Below are positions 24,461 through 33,070 of a stretch of 50,168 nt of DNA, piece by piece. The DNA lies in the NCBI GenBank assembly GCA_029975055.1, contig JARKPU010000052.1, positions 1 through 50,168 on the forward strand. The letters are read 5' to 3'. The number at the start of each line of letters is the position of its first letter. Position 1 is the stretch's first letter. Position numbers and translations under genes: made by a program. The DNA comes from Anaerolinea sp. (GTDB lineage: Bacteria; Chloroflexota; Anaerolineae; Anaerolineales; Anaerolineaceae). The notes beneath the pieces were generated by a model. That model had not been told where the DNA came from. It ran no database searches and was given only the letters and a program-made list of their open reading frames with translations.

Positions 24461-26956
24461 TCATCCGACTTTCACTTCTTCGGTCAGTCTCACCAGCTTC
24501 ACGCCGCGCGGGAAGGTGAGCGGCAGCCCGCAGCTGCGCGGGACGATGCCCGCGCCGCGGGGCAGGGTTTCATCGAGGGTCACGGGGGCGCTCAGGGTTG
24601 CGCCGGCCGTCTCAAAACCGGCAAGGTCGCCTTCGGCGAGGCCAAGCTGCGCGGCCGTTTCGGGGTGCAGCGCGATGAAAGGCCGGACCAGGCGGCCCTC
24701 GAGCAGGCTCGATGGGGTGAGTGTGGTGCCGCGGTCATACAGGCGCACCACCGGCACCAGCCAAACGGCCCCTTGAGCGTTCATTTGCGCCAGGTCGAAG
24801 GTGTGTTCGGGCAGGCGGCCCGTCCAGGCGGCGGGGGCGTGCCAGCCGGGTTTCTGACAGGCAGCCTCGAGCTGCACGCCGAGGCCCTCTTTGTTCTCAT
24901 AGGCCGTGCCGCCGTAATACAGGTCTCCGCGCCCGACGATGGGCCATTGCTCGGAGGTCTGGGCCAGCTTGGCGTAGGTGAGGCCCTGGTAGGCGGGCAC
25001 TTCGGCGGCCAGCCTGAGGAAGGCCAGCGAAGCCGCGCGCCCGGCCAGTTCGATCCCCAAAGCGCCGGCCACCTGCGCGGTGATGGCGTAATCGGGCCGG
25101 GTGCCGGCGGGGGCAAAGACGGCCGGGTAGAAGCGCTGCACGCGCCGCTCGCCGGAGGTGAAGGTGCCTTCGCGCTCCAAGTGAGCCTGCGCCGGGAAGA
25201 CCACATCGGCTTTGCGGGCCGTCTCGGTGAGGAAGAGCTCCTGAACGATGACGAATTTCGCCTCATCCAGGGCGGCTGCCAGGTGCGGGTCGTCGCCGGC
25301 CGGGTCGGCAGCGGCGATATAAACCGCCCCGGCCCCCGCCAGGTTGCGCGCCAGGCTGGCCGAGGGGTGGAAGCCCAGATCCCAGGCGCCCTGGATGTTG
25401 GCGTGGATCCACACCGGCACCAGGCCGTTATTGGGCCGCCCGATGTGGTTGGTGGCCACCAGCAGCGCGGTGCAGGCCTGCGCCAGGGCGCTCGTGCCGA
25501 GCATATCCATGCCCTCGCCGCCGAAGAAGATCACCGCGTTCTCGGCCTGCGAGAATTCCTCCACGCCGCCGTCGAGGAAGTTCTGAATGACAGCGAGTTC
25601 TTCGCCGTATTGGTAGCGGATCACTTTGCTGGCGTAGCGTTCCAGGCGGGTGGGGCGCGCCCCGGCGACGATCAAGGCCGCGCCGCGTTTGGCGGCGGCC
25701 TTGAGCCGCAGGTACCAGATCGGTGCGCTCTCGTGCAGGTCGCTGGCGATGACCAGGATGGCCGAGCCTTTGCCCATCTCCGCCAGGTTGCTGCCTGCCG
25801 TCAACCCCACCTGGGCGACCAGGTCGCCGCCGCCCATGCAGGTGCTCAGCAGGGCTTTGCCTCCGCGCGCGTCGGCCAGTTTGCGCAGGGTGAAGAGGTC
25901 TTCGTTGGGCAACCGCCCGCCTGCCAGGGCCACGAAGGAGTCACCGGCTTCTTGAATGCCCGCGGCGGCCGCCTGGATGGCTTCCTCCCAGGTGGCAGGG
26001 GTCAGCTCGCCGTTCTTTCGAACCAGGGGCTGGGTGAGGCGTTCTTTGCTCTCGACATAATGGTAGGCGAAGCGGCCCTTATCGCACAGCCAGATTTCGT
26101 TCACCGCCTCGTTCTGGCGCGGCATGATGCGTTTGATCGCCAGTTTGCCGCCTTGAGCGGCCTCGCGGCGCAGGTTGACCGTCTGGTTGCAGCCGACGGC
26201 GCAGTGCGAGCAGACGGAGGCGGAAGAGAGCAGCTCCCAGGGGCGCGCGCCGAAGCGGAAATCGGCAGTGGTGAGCGCACCCACCGGGCAGATATCGGTG
26301 GTGTTGCCGGAGAAATACGAGTCAAAGCCCGGCTCGGAGAACGTGACGATCTCGATGGCGCGCCCGCGGTTATTGAAGCCGATCACCGGGTCGCCGGCCA
26401 CTTCGCTCTGGAAGCGCACGCAGCGCGCGCATTGGATGCAGCGTTCGCGGTCGAGGTAGATGAGTTCGCCGAGCGGGACGTGCTTGGCCAGGTGCATCTT
26501 TTCGCTGAAAGCAAAGCGGCTCTGGCCCGGCCCGTAGCCCATCGTCAGGTTCTGCAGCGGGCATTCGCCGCCTTTATCGCACACGGGGCAGTCGAGCGGG
26601 TGAGAGGTGAGGATGAATTCGACGACCTCGCGCCGCGCATCGGCCACCTTCTGGCTCTGGGTGACCACAACCATCCCTTCCGAGACGGGCGTGGTGCAGG
26701 CCGTGTCGAGCTTGGGGGCAAACTGGATCTTCGGATTGCCGTTTTCATCGAGCACGGGCTGCCCGGAGACGCGGTCGATCACCGGCCGGCCGATATCGAC
26801 AAGGCACATGCGGCACATGCCAACCGGCTCCATCTTGGGGTGATAGCAGAAGACCGGGATGTCGATGCCCGCCTTCTTGGCGGCATCCACGATCAACGTT
26901 CCCGCGCTGACGGTTAGGGTTTGTCCATCGATGGTCAGGGTCACATCTTTTGCCAT
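24461..26956 (-). CDS. nuoG: NADH-quinone oxidoreductase subunit G
   Basis: Large iron-sulfur subunit of 831 residues. The N-terminal part has the ligands for N1b (CYHPKMEPVGMCRMC and CTTPVSEG), the His-Cys cluster N5 (HPLDCPVCDKGGECPLQN) and N4 (CIQCARC ... CPVG). The protein also carries CSHCAVGC with a later WLCDKGRF, which is the arrangement for the extra cluster N7 found in only some bacteria, such as Escherichia coli and Thermus. The rest is a molybdopterin-oxidoreductase-like domain without obvious cofactor ligands, ending in a beta-barrel domain (from about residue 720). A gap of about 100 bp separates it from nuoF, the longest in the operon. Confidence 0.96.
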   Translation of the reverse strand: MAKDVTLTIDGQTLTVSAGTLIVDAAKKAGIDIPVFCYHPKMEPVGMCRMCLVDIGRPVIDRVSGQPVLDENGNPKIQFAPKLDTACTTPVSEGMVVVTQSQKVADARREVVEFILTSHPLDCPVCDKGGECPLQNLTMGYGPGQSRFAFSEKMHLAKHVPLGELIYLDRERCIQCARCVRFQSEVAGDPVIGFNNRGRAIEIVTFSEPGFDSYFSGNTTDICPVGALTTADFRFGARPWELLSSASVCSHCAVGCNQTVNLRREAAQGGKLAIKRIMPRQNEAVNEIWLCDKGRFAYHYVESKERLTQPLVRKNGELTPATWEEAIQAAAAGIQEAGDSFVALAGGRLPNEDLFTLRKLADARGGKALLSTCMGGGDLVAQVGLTAGSNLAEMGKGSAILVIASDLHESAPIWYLRLKAAAKRGAALIVAGARPTRLERYASKVIRYQYGEELAVIQNFLDGGVEEFSQAENAVIFFGGEGMDMLGTSALAQACTALLVATNHIGRPNNGLVPVWIHANIQGAWDLGFHPSASLARNLAGAGAVYIAAADPAGDDPHLAAALDEAKFVIVQELFLTETARKADVVFPAQAHLEREGTFTSGERRVQRFYPAVFAPAGTRPDYAITAQVAGALGIELAGRAASLAFLRLAAEVPAYQGLTYAKLAQTSEQWPIVGRGDLYYGGTAYENKEGLGVQLEAACQKPGWHAPAAWTGRLPEHTFDLAQMNAQGAVWLVPVVRLYDRGTTLTPSSLLEGRLVRPFIALHPETAAQLGLAEGDLAGFETAGATLSAPVTLDETLPRGAGIVPRSCGLPLTFPRGVKLVRLTEEVKVG

Positions 26957-27057
26957 TAAGATCCTCTCTTGGTGCTGAGAAGGCCAGGCGACAACGAGAT
27001 AAGAAGTTGACGAGGAGGAGAGGGCGACTCCCCTCTACCTTTCGTCACCTTCTCTTG
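26957..27057 (-). other. Gap between nuoF and nuoG
   Basis: This 101-bp stretch holds no gene. On either strand it contains an imperfect hairpin (GACGAGGAGGAGAGGG against CCCTCTACCTTTCGTC). All other nuo junctions are under 30 bp or overlap. It might be an mRNA processing or partial-termination site; nothing more can be read. Confidence 0.4.
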
Positions 27058-28350
27058 TCATCCCATTGCCTCTTGAGGCACCGTCTCTTCGCTCCTTGTC
27101 TCATTGACTTTCCCGTCAAAATCCTGCCGGAACTGCTTGATGCCGGTGGTGACGGCCATCACCGAGAACTCGCCCAGCGCGCACAGGCACTTGCCGGCGA
27201 TCTGTTTGGCAACGCTGTCCAGCAGGGTCACATCTTCAGCGGAGGCCTTCCCGGCGGCGATGCGCCCCGCCAGCCGGTTCATCCAGAAGGTGCCCTCGCG
27301 GCATGGGGTGCACTTTCCGCAAGATTCATGCTTGAAGAAGTTAACCGTCTTGCTCACCAGCCAGGCCATGTTGACCGTGTCATCGAGCACGATCACTGAG
27401 GCTGAACCGAGCTGCGAACCGATGGCGGCCACCGATTCGTAATCCATGGGGGTGTCGAGCAGGCTGTCGGCGTTGACGTGGATGATCGATGAGGATGCGC
27501 CCGCCGGCATGATGGCCTTCACCGAGCGGCCGTCCGCCAGGCCGCCGCCGTGGGTGAAGATCAACTCGCGGAAGGTCGTTCCAAGCGGCAGCTCGTAGTT
27601 GCCCGGTTTGTTGACGCAGCCCGAAAGGCTGAAGATCTTCACACCGGGGCTCTTCTCGGTGCCGAGAGACTTATACCAGGCCGCGCCTTTCTGGAAGATT
27701 GGCGGCAGGTTGGTGAGCGTTTCGACGTTGTTGATCAGGGTGGGCTTGCCGTACAGCCCGACCACCGCCGGGAAGGGCGGGCGCAGCCTGGGCTGTCCGA
27801 GCTTGCCTTCCAGCGACTCGAGCAGGGCCGTCTCTTCGCCGCAAATATACGCCCCCGCGCCCAGGTGGGTGCGCAGGCGCAGCGAATAGGGCGTGCCGAA
27901 GAGGTTCTCGCCCAGCAGGCCGGCTTGTTCGAGCTCGGAAATTTTCTCATCCAGCCGGGCGGCCACCTGCCAGAACTCGCCGCGCAGGTACACGTAGGAG
28001 AGGTTGGCCCCTACGCCGTAGGAGGCGATCATCAACCCTTCCAGGAACTGGAAGGGATTGCTTTCGAGGATTTCGCGGTCTTTGAAGGTGCCGGGTTCTG
28101 ATTCATCGGCATTGCAGACCACGTAGTGCGGCCACAGGTTGGTGGGCAAAAAGCTCCACTTGAGGCCGGTGGGGAAGCCCGCGCCGCCGCGCCCGCGCAG
28201 ACCCGAGTTTTTCACCTCGTTGATCACATCCGCGGGCTGCTGCTGGGTGACGACCTTCTTGAAGGCCTCAAAACCGCCGTGCGCCAGGTACACATCCAGG
28301 CGGTCGATGTTGGGGATGTCGCGGTGGCGGAGGAGGACATGCTCGCTCAT
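27058..28350 (-). CDS. nuoF: NADH-quinone oxidoreductase subunit F
   Basis: NADH-oxidising subunit with FMN and cluster N3, 430 residues. Binding motifs: GLRGRGGAGFPTGLKW for NADH/FMN, YICGEETALLESLEG, and the cluster ligands ESCGKCTPCREGT with a later LCALGEF. The ATG at 28350 (MSEHVLLRHRD) is chosen over an open extension of 17 codons because GGAGG lies seven bases upstream and because ATG overlaps the nuoE stop (ATGA), which indicates coupling to nuoE. Confidence 0.97.
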   Translation of the reverse strand: MSEHVLLRHRDIPNIDRLDVYLAHGGFEAFKKVVTQQQPADVINEVKNSGLRGRGGAGFPTGLKWSFLPTNLWPHYVVCNADESEPGTFKDREILESNPFQFLEGLMIASYGVGANLSYVYLRGEFWQVAARLDEKISELEQAGLLGENLFGTPYSLRLRTHLGAGAYICGEETALLESLEGKLGQPRLRPPFPAVVGLYGKPTLINNVETLTNLPPIFQKGAAWYKSLGTEKSPGVKIFSLSGCVNKPGNYELPLGTTFRELIFTHGGGLADGRSVKAIMPAGASSSIIHVNADSLLDTPMDYESVAAIGSQLGSASVIVLDDTVNMAWLVSKTVNFFKHESCGKCTPCREGTFWMNRLAGRIAAGKASAEDVTLLDSVAKQIAGKCLCALGEFSVMAVTTGIKQFRQDFDGKVNETRSEETVPQEAMG

Positions 28351-28868
28351 GGTTGAGCCTCCTGCCCGGCGGCGGCTTTGGCGCGCACCTCTTCGATCCA
28401 CGCCATGGCCAGCTCTACGGTCTGGTTCTCATGGTAGACGATTTCGCCGTCGCCCTGCACCTGGAACATCGGCGCGCGGTGACAGGCCGCCAGGCACTTC
28501 ACCGCTTCGACCGTGAACAGGCCGTCGGGGGTGGTTCCGCCTTCTTCGATCCCCAGCCGCTCGCACAGCTCGCGCAGGAATTGATCGGCCCCGCGCAGTG
28601 CGCACGGCAGGTCGTTGCAGACCTGGATGTGGTAGCGCCCGGCAGGCCGGTCGTAATAGAGTGTGTAAAACCCGACGATCGAAGCCACATCGGTGGTGGA
28701 AATATCCAGAATTTCGGCGATATCGTTCAGCGCCTGGCGCGGAACGTAGCCGGGTTCGCGCTGGGCCAGGTAGAGCAGCGGCATCACCGCCGAGCGTTTG
28801 AACGCCGGCGGGTACTTGGCCAGGATTTGCTGGATTTCTTGAGGATACTTACTCAGCAGTTCGTTCAC
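28347..28868 (-). CDS. nuoE: NADH-quinone oxidoreductase subunit E
   Basis: Thioredoxin-like [2Fe-2S] subunit (cluster N1a) of 173 residues. The four cysteines are in QVCNDLPCALRGA and VKCLAACHRAPMFQV. The N-terminal helical bundle (KRSAVMPLLYLAQREPGYV) is standard. It overlaps both neighbours by four bases: the nuoD stop upstream and the nuoF start downstream, so D-E-F are translationally linked. Confidence 0.96.
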   Translation of the reverse strand: MNELLSKYPQEIQQILAKYPPAFKRSAVMPLLYLAQREPGYVPRQALNDIAEILDISTTDVASIVGFYTLYYDRPAGRYHIQVCNDLPCALRGADQFLRELCERLGIEEGGTTPDGLFTVEAVKCLAACHRAPMFQVQGDGEIVYHENQTVELAMAWIEEVRAKAAAGQEAQP

Positions 28869-30094
28869 CGGTCGGCATCTCCCAGGACAATATCAATGCT
28901 GCCAATGGCGCCCACCACGTCGGCCACGAAATGGCCGCGCGAGAGGATCGGCATGATCTGCAAATTGGCAAACGTGGGCGTGCGGTAGTGCACGCGGTAG
29001 GGCTTCGGGCTGCCATCGCTCTCGAGGAAGACTCCCAGTTCGCCGCGCGGCGACTCGGTGACGGCGTAAACGCTGCCCTTCGGCGGGGTGAAGCCCTCGG
29101 TCCACAGCTTGAAGTGATGGATGAGTGATTCCATGCTCACGCCGATCTCCGAACGCGGCGGGGGCACGAACTTGCGGTTGTTGCTGCGCACCGGCCCGTA
29201 AGGCAGTTTGTTCAACGCCTGGCGGATGATCTTGAGCGATTCGTCCATCTCTTCGAGGCGCACGCTGTATCGCGCGTAAATATCGCCCTCGGTGCGGGTG
29301 GGGATGTTGAAGTCGTACTGCTCGTAGCCGGAATAGGGCAGGGCTTTGCGGATGTCATAGGCCATGCCCGAAGCGCGCAGCACCGGCCCGGTGATGCCGT
29401 AAGCGATGCATTGCTTCTGCGTGATGGTCGAGATGCCCTTGGTGCGCTCCAGGAAGAGCTCGTTGGTGTCGAGCAATGCATGGTACTTGGCCAGTTCTTC
29501 GGGGAAGTGGTCAATGAAGCTGCCCACCGCGTCTTCGAATTCCACCGGCACATCGCGCCACAACCCGCCCGGGCGGATGTAGGTGGTCATCATGCGCTGG
29601 CCCGAGACCATCTCGAAGATATCGAGCAGCTTTTCGCGCTCGACCATGCAGTAGAGGAAGATAGACATGGCCGCCAGGTCGAGGCCGGAAGTGCCCAGCC
29701 AGACGAGGTGCGAGTTGATGCGCGTCAGCTCGGCCAGGATGACGCGGATGGCCTGCGCGCGCGGGGGAACATCCAGCTCGCAAAGTTTTTCCACCGCCAG
29801 GCAGTAGGTGAGGTTGTTGCCGCACGGGTTGAGGTAATCAAGCCGGTCGGTCATCACCTCGGCCTTCTGGTACGTCTTGGCTTCCATATTCTTCTCGACG
29901 CCGGTGTGCAGGAAGCCAATATCGGGCACGCAGTTGACCACGATTTCGCCGTCCAGCTCCAGCAGCAGGCGCAGCACGCCGTGCGTGGAAGGGTGCTGCG
30001 GCCCCATGTTGAGCAGCATGGTCTCGCCGCTAAGGGCTCGATCGGAGACCAGGTGTCGCAGCTCGTCAACGCTAACTTCACGGATATCCGTCAT
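28865..30094 (-). CDS. nuoD: NADH-quinone oxidoreductase subunit D (49-kDa)
   Basis: Quinone-binding subunit of 409 residues related to the [NiFe] hydrogenase large subunit. Motifs: LNMGPQHPSTHGVLRLLLEL with the quinone-contact histidine, IGFLHTGVEKNMEAKTY, and IRPGGLWRDVP; the C-terminus GSIDIVLGDADR is typical. nuoC and nuoD are separate genes, unlike the nuoCD fusion of enterobacteria. It starts 12 bp after nuoC. A conserved tyrosine of the quinone site is likely within LDYLNPCGNNLTYC. Confidence 0.97.
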   Translation of the reverse strand: MTDIREVSVDELRHLVSDRALSGETMLLNMGPQHPSTHGVLRLLLELDGEIVVNCVPDIGFLHTGVEKNMEAKTYQKAEVMTDRLDYLNPCGNNLTYCLAVEKLCELDVPPRAQAIRVILAELTRINSHLVWLGTSGLDLAAMSIFLYCMVEREKLLDIFEMVSGQRMMTTYIRPGGLWRDVPVEFEDAVGSFIDHFPEELAKYHALLDTNELFLERTKGISTITQKQCIAYGITGPVLRASGMAYDIRKALPYSGYEQYDFNIPTRTEGDIYARYSVRLEEMDESLKIIRQALNKLPYGPVRSNNRKFVPPPRSEIGVSMESLIHHFKLWTEGFTPPKGSVYAVTESPRGELGVFLESDGSPKPYRVHYRTPTFANLQIMPILSRGHFVADVVGAIGSIDIVLGDADR

Positions 30095-30106
30095 TCGGTC
30101 GCTCCG

Positions 30107-30619
30107 TCAATCCTTCGGGCGCGGTTTGCGCAGGTTGATTTCGTTATAGTTGAATGTGTACTGGATCTCTTCATAGCCCAGGGGGTAATCTTTGCGCAGC
30201 GGGTGGCCTTGCCAATCGGCCGGCATGATGATGCGGCGCATGTCCGAGTGGCCCGAGAAGGTGATGCCGAACATATCATACACTTCGCGTTCGTACCAGT
30301 TGGCCCCTGGGTAGATACTTTCTACGCTGAAGTGCTGCGGGGCATTGCCGTTCAGCGGCGCGCGCAGACAGAGGATCATCCCCTTTTCCAGCGCGCGGAT
30401 GTGGTAAACGACGTGGAAACGCGGCTCTTCCTGCGGGTAGTAATCCACGGCCGTCACGTCCACCAGCTGGTCGAAACCAAATTCGTCGCGCAAAGCCCGG
30501 GCGGCAGCGACGATGTGCTCAGGGGCGAGGATCAGCGTCACCTCGCCGCGGAATTCCTGCATTTCGGCCGCGAAACGCTCCTGAAAGGCAGAGACAACCG
30601 GTTGGTAGCGATCATCCAT
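30107..30619 (-). CDS. nuoC: NADH-quinone oxidoreductase subunit C (30-kDa)
   Basis: Peripheral-arm structural subunit of 170 residues. The signature YEREVYDMFGITFSGHSDMR is complete and is followed by ADWQGHPLRKDYPLGYEE. ATG 30619 (MDDRYQPVV) is chosen because GAGGTG lies six bases upstream; the frame is open ten codons further but that part would overlap nuoB without a ribosome binding site. Separate from nuoD, 20 bp after nuoB. Confidence 0.95.
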   Translation of the reverse strand: MDDRYQPVVSAFQERFAAEMQEFRGEVTLILAPEHIVAAARALRDEFGFDQLVDVTAVDYYPQEEPRFHVVYHIRALEKGMILCLRAPLNGNAPQHFSVESIYPGANWYEREVYDMFGITFSGHSDMRRIIMPADWQGHPLRKDYPLGYEEIQYTFNYNEINLRKPRPKD

Positions 30620-30639
30620 TCTGCTCACCTCGGCGGGGC

Positions 30640-31112
<473 letters not shown>

Positions 31113-31122
<10 letters not shown>

Positions 31123-31469
31123 TCCAGCGCTCCTTTCTTCCAGGCGTATAAATGGGCTACCTCTAAAACCACGACAAATATCACCATGAGCACCAGGCCG
31201 GGGATGCCGAGTTCGCGGAAGGATAATGCCCAGGGGAGGAAGAAAACGACCTCGATATCGAACAGGATGAACAGCACGGCGATGAGGTAATAGCGGATGT
31301 TCATGCGCCTTGAACCGGGCCCGTAGGGCACCATGCCCGATTCATACGGCATGGCCTTCTTCTGGCTGGGGCGCCTGGGGCCAAAGATGGTGCCGAGGAG
31401 GACCACCAGGAAGGCCAGGATGACCGCAAACGTGATAATGACCAGCAGGGGAATATAATCGCCGAGCAT
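31113..31469 (-). CDS. nuoA: NADH-quinone oxidoreductase subunit A
   Basis: First gene of the nuo operon: a small membrane subunit of 118 residues with three helices. [20 protein letters not shown] is the conserved loop between helices 1 and 2, and [14 protein letters not shown] carries the conserved acidic residues of helix 2. ATG 31469 (MLGDYIPLL) is chosen since GGAAGGA lies about six bases upstream; a TTG five codons earlier lacks one. The promoter at 31515-31543 drives the operon. Confidence 0.95.
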
Positions 31470-31514
31470 AGAAAATCCTTCCAAGATTATCTAAATACTC
31501 TTGCTAGATGAAAA

Positions 31515-31543
31515 AGTATATCACACCTTACCCTTGGTGGCAA
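31515..31543 (-). promoter_or_regulatory. Sigma-70 promoter of the nuo operon
   Basis: On the minus strand TTGCCA (31543-31538) and TATACT (31520-31515) are exactly 17 bp apart. This predicts a leader of about 38 nt with the ribosome binding site GGAAGGA before nuoA. It is the only clear promoter for the 14-gene operon. Confidence 0.72.
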
Positions 31544-31585
31544 ATTTCACAATGCGGTGAGAATGGCGGTGGCATGCGAGATTCC

Positions 31586-31702
31586 GGCGGTTGAGACCAC
31601 CGCCGTGAATTTACGCGAAGCCTGCCTGCGCAGGCTCTTCAGCCGCGCGCCGCGCTCAACCGCAGGTTGAGCGCTAAAGCGGTGCGGCTCAACCAGCGGT
31701 TG
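31586..31702. repeat. Cluster of four short inverted repeats between nuoA and the HTH-repeat gene
   Basis: Four palindromic units in about 120 bp: GGCGGT/ACCGCC (31586-31604), GCCTGCGCAGGC (31624-31635), GCGCTCAACC/GGTTGAGCGC (31652-31674, perfect with a 3-base loop) and CAACC/GGTTG (31690-31702). The string GCCGCGCTCAACCG also occurs near 34940. This gap of about 345 bp (31485-31829) holds no gene otherwise. It looks like packed dispersed repeats and may end plus-strand read-through. Confidence 0.6.
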
Positions 31703-31829
31703 CTTGCTTTCTGGCGCCATCGGTGCAAGAATTAGCACAGTGAGCCGGCGCAAACGCTAACGCTTCGCGGCAAGCAGGGAACACCCCGGGCCTCCCTGCC
31801 GCCGCCAACAACCTGAAAGGACGGATGGA

Positions 31830-33023
31830 ATGATCGATTCTCGCAAGACCGGTGCTTATATCGCCAGACTCCGCCGGAGCAAAGACTGGACTCAGCTCGA
31901 ACTGGCCGAGCGCCTGCACGTCACCCCGCAGGCCGTCTCGCGCTGGGAAACGGGCGATTCCTTCCCCGATGTGGCGCTGCTGGCGCAACTGGCCCAGCTC
32001 TTTAAAGTAAGCGTGGACGCCCTGCTCAACGGCGAAGCCCCGTCAATCTTCCGCGACCGGCGCAAGGCCACCACGGGTGAAATTTTGACCGAACTGGCCG
32101 AGGGAAACCTTGAAAACGTGGCCAAACTGGTGCGCGATGAAAAGGCCGACGTGGAAACCTTGATCGACGCCGCCCCGCTGACCCGGCCGAGCACAATGGA
32201 TAAGGTGATGGAAAACCTGACGGATATCAAACTGACAAGATCGCAAATTGCCGGCCTGGCCCCGTTTGTGGGCCAGGATGTGCTCAAGCTGCTGGTCGAA
32301 CAGGCCTTCAGCGAGGGCGGAGACCCGAGCCTGCTGGGCGAGCTGGCCCCCTTCCTCGATCGTGAAACGCTCGATCAACTGGTCGAAAGGGTGATCAACG
32401 GTGAGATCGACCCCGAAAACCTCACCGAGCTTGCGCCCTTCGTCAGCCGCGAAACGCTGGAACGCCTGGTGGACCTGGTGAAGGAAGGCAGGTTTGAGAT
32501 GGAGCAGATCGAAAACCTCGCGCCTTTCCTGGGCCGCGAGAGCCTGGACAGACTGGTGCAGCAGGCGGTGGATGGCGAGATTGACGGCGAATACCTTGGG
32601 CGGCTGGCGCCGTTCCTCAGCCGCGAGACGCTCGACGGCCTGGTGGATCGCGTCAAAGAAGGCTCGATCGGCAAGGTGCAGATCGAAGACCTGGCGCCTT
32701 TCCTGAGCAAAGACACGCTCGAACGCCTTGTTTTCGGGTCGGCCGGCGGTGATGTGGATCTGAATATGGTGCGCGAGCTGGCGCCCTTCTTGCGGCGCGA
32801 AGCCCTCGACCGGCTGGTGGACCAGGTTGGGGAGGGCAGCATCGATGCGCGCAGCCTGGCAGACCTGGCCCCCTTTCTCAGCAAAGCCTCGATCCGGAAG
32901 GTGCTCAAGTTCGTGGCCGCGGGGACGGTGGATGCTGATGTCATTGTAGAGCTTGCGCCGTTCATCGATAAACAGGTCCTCAGCGACCTGATCCGAGGCA
33001 GCATGCAGGGAAAAGCAGAATAG
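31830..33023 (+). CDS. XRE-type HTH protein with ten 29-residue LAPFL repeats
   Basis: 397-residue protein. Residues 7-62 form a Cro/C1-type helix-turn-helix (LAERLHVTPQAVSRWETGD). From 143 to the end the sequence is an array with a strict 29-residue period: copies begin at 143, 172, 201, 230, 259, 288, 317 and 346, with a partial last copy at 375; degenerate copies start at 114 and perhaps 85. The consensus is LAPFLSRETLDRLVD, then xVxEGxID and about six further residues. Each unit would make two helices, so the whole is probably an alpha-solenoid of unknown ligand. No transmembrane segment or catalytic motif is seen. It stands alone: repeats upstream, a strong terminator downstream. AGGACGG precedes ATG 31830. 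Function unknown. Confidence 0.85.
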   Translation: MIDSRKTGAYIARLRRSKDWTQLELAERLHVTPQAVSRWETGDSFPDVALLAQLAQLFKVSVDALLNGEAPSIFRDRRKATTGEILTELAEGNLENVAKLVRDEKADVETLIDAAPLTRPSTMDKVMENLTDIKLTRSQIAGLAPFVGQDVLKLLVEQAFSEGGDPSLLGELAPFLDRETLDQLVERVINGEIDPENLTELAPFVSRETLERLVDLVKEGRFEMEQIENLAPFLGRESLDRLVQQAVDGEIDGEYLGRLAPFLSRETLDGLVDRVKEGSIGKVQIEDLAPFLSKDTLERLVFGSAGGDVDLNMVRELAPFLRREALDRLVDQVGEGSIDARSLADLAPFLSKASIRKVLKFVAAGTVDADVIVELAPFIDKQVLSDLIRGSMQGKAE

Positions 33024-33035
33024 CGGTTGTGATGT

Positions 33036-33070
33036 AAAAAAAAGCGCGGCACCGCCGCGCTTTTTTTTTT
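33036..33070. terminator. Bidirectional terminator after the HTH-repeat gene
   Basis: GCGCGGC (33044-33050) and GCCGCGC (33054-33060) around ACC, with an A-run before and ten T after. It serves both the HTH-repeat gene (+) and the membrane protein gene (-) that ends at 33069. Confidence 0.93.

Noticed and set aside
24398..26917. 839-codon plus-strand frame opposite nuoG
   Set aside because: Antisense of a well-supported gene; amino acid composition typical of reverse-strand GC-rich DNA.
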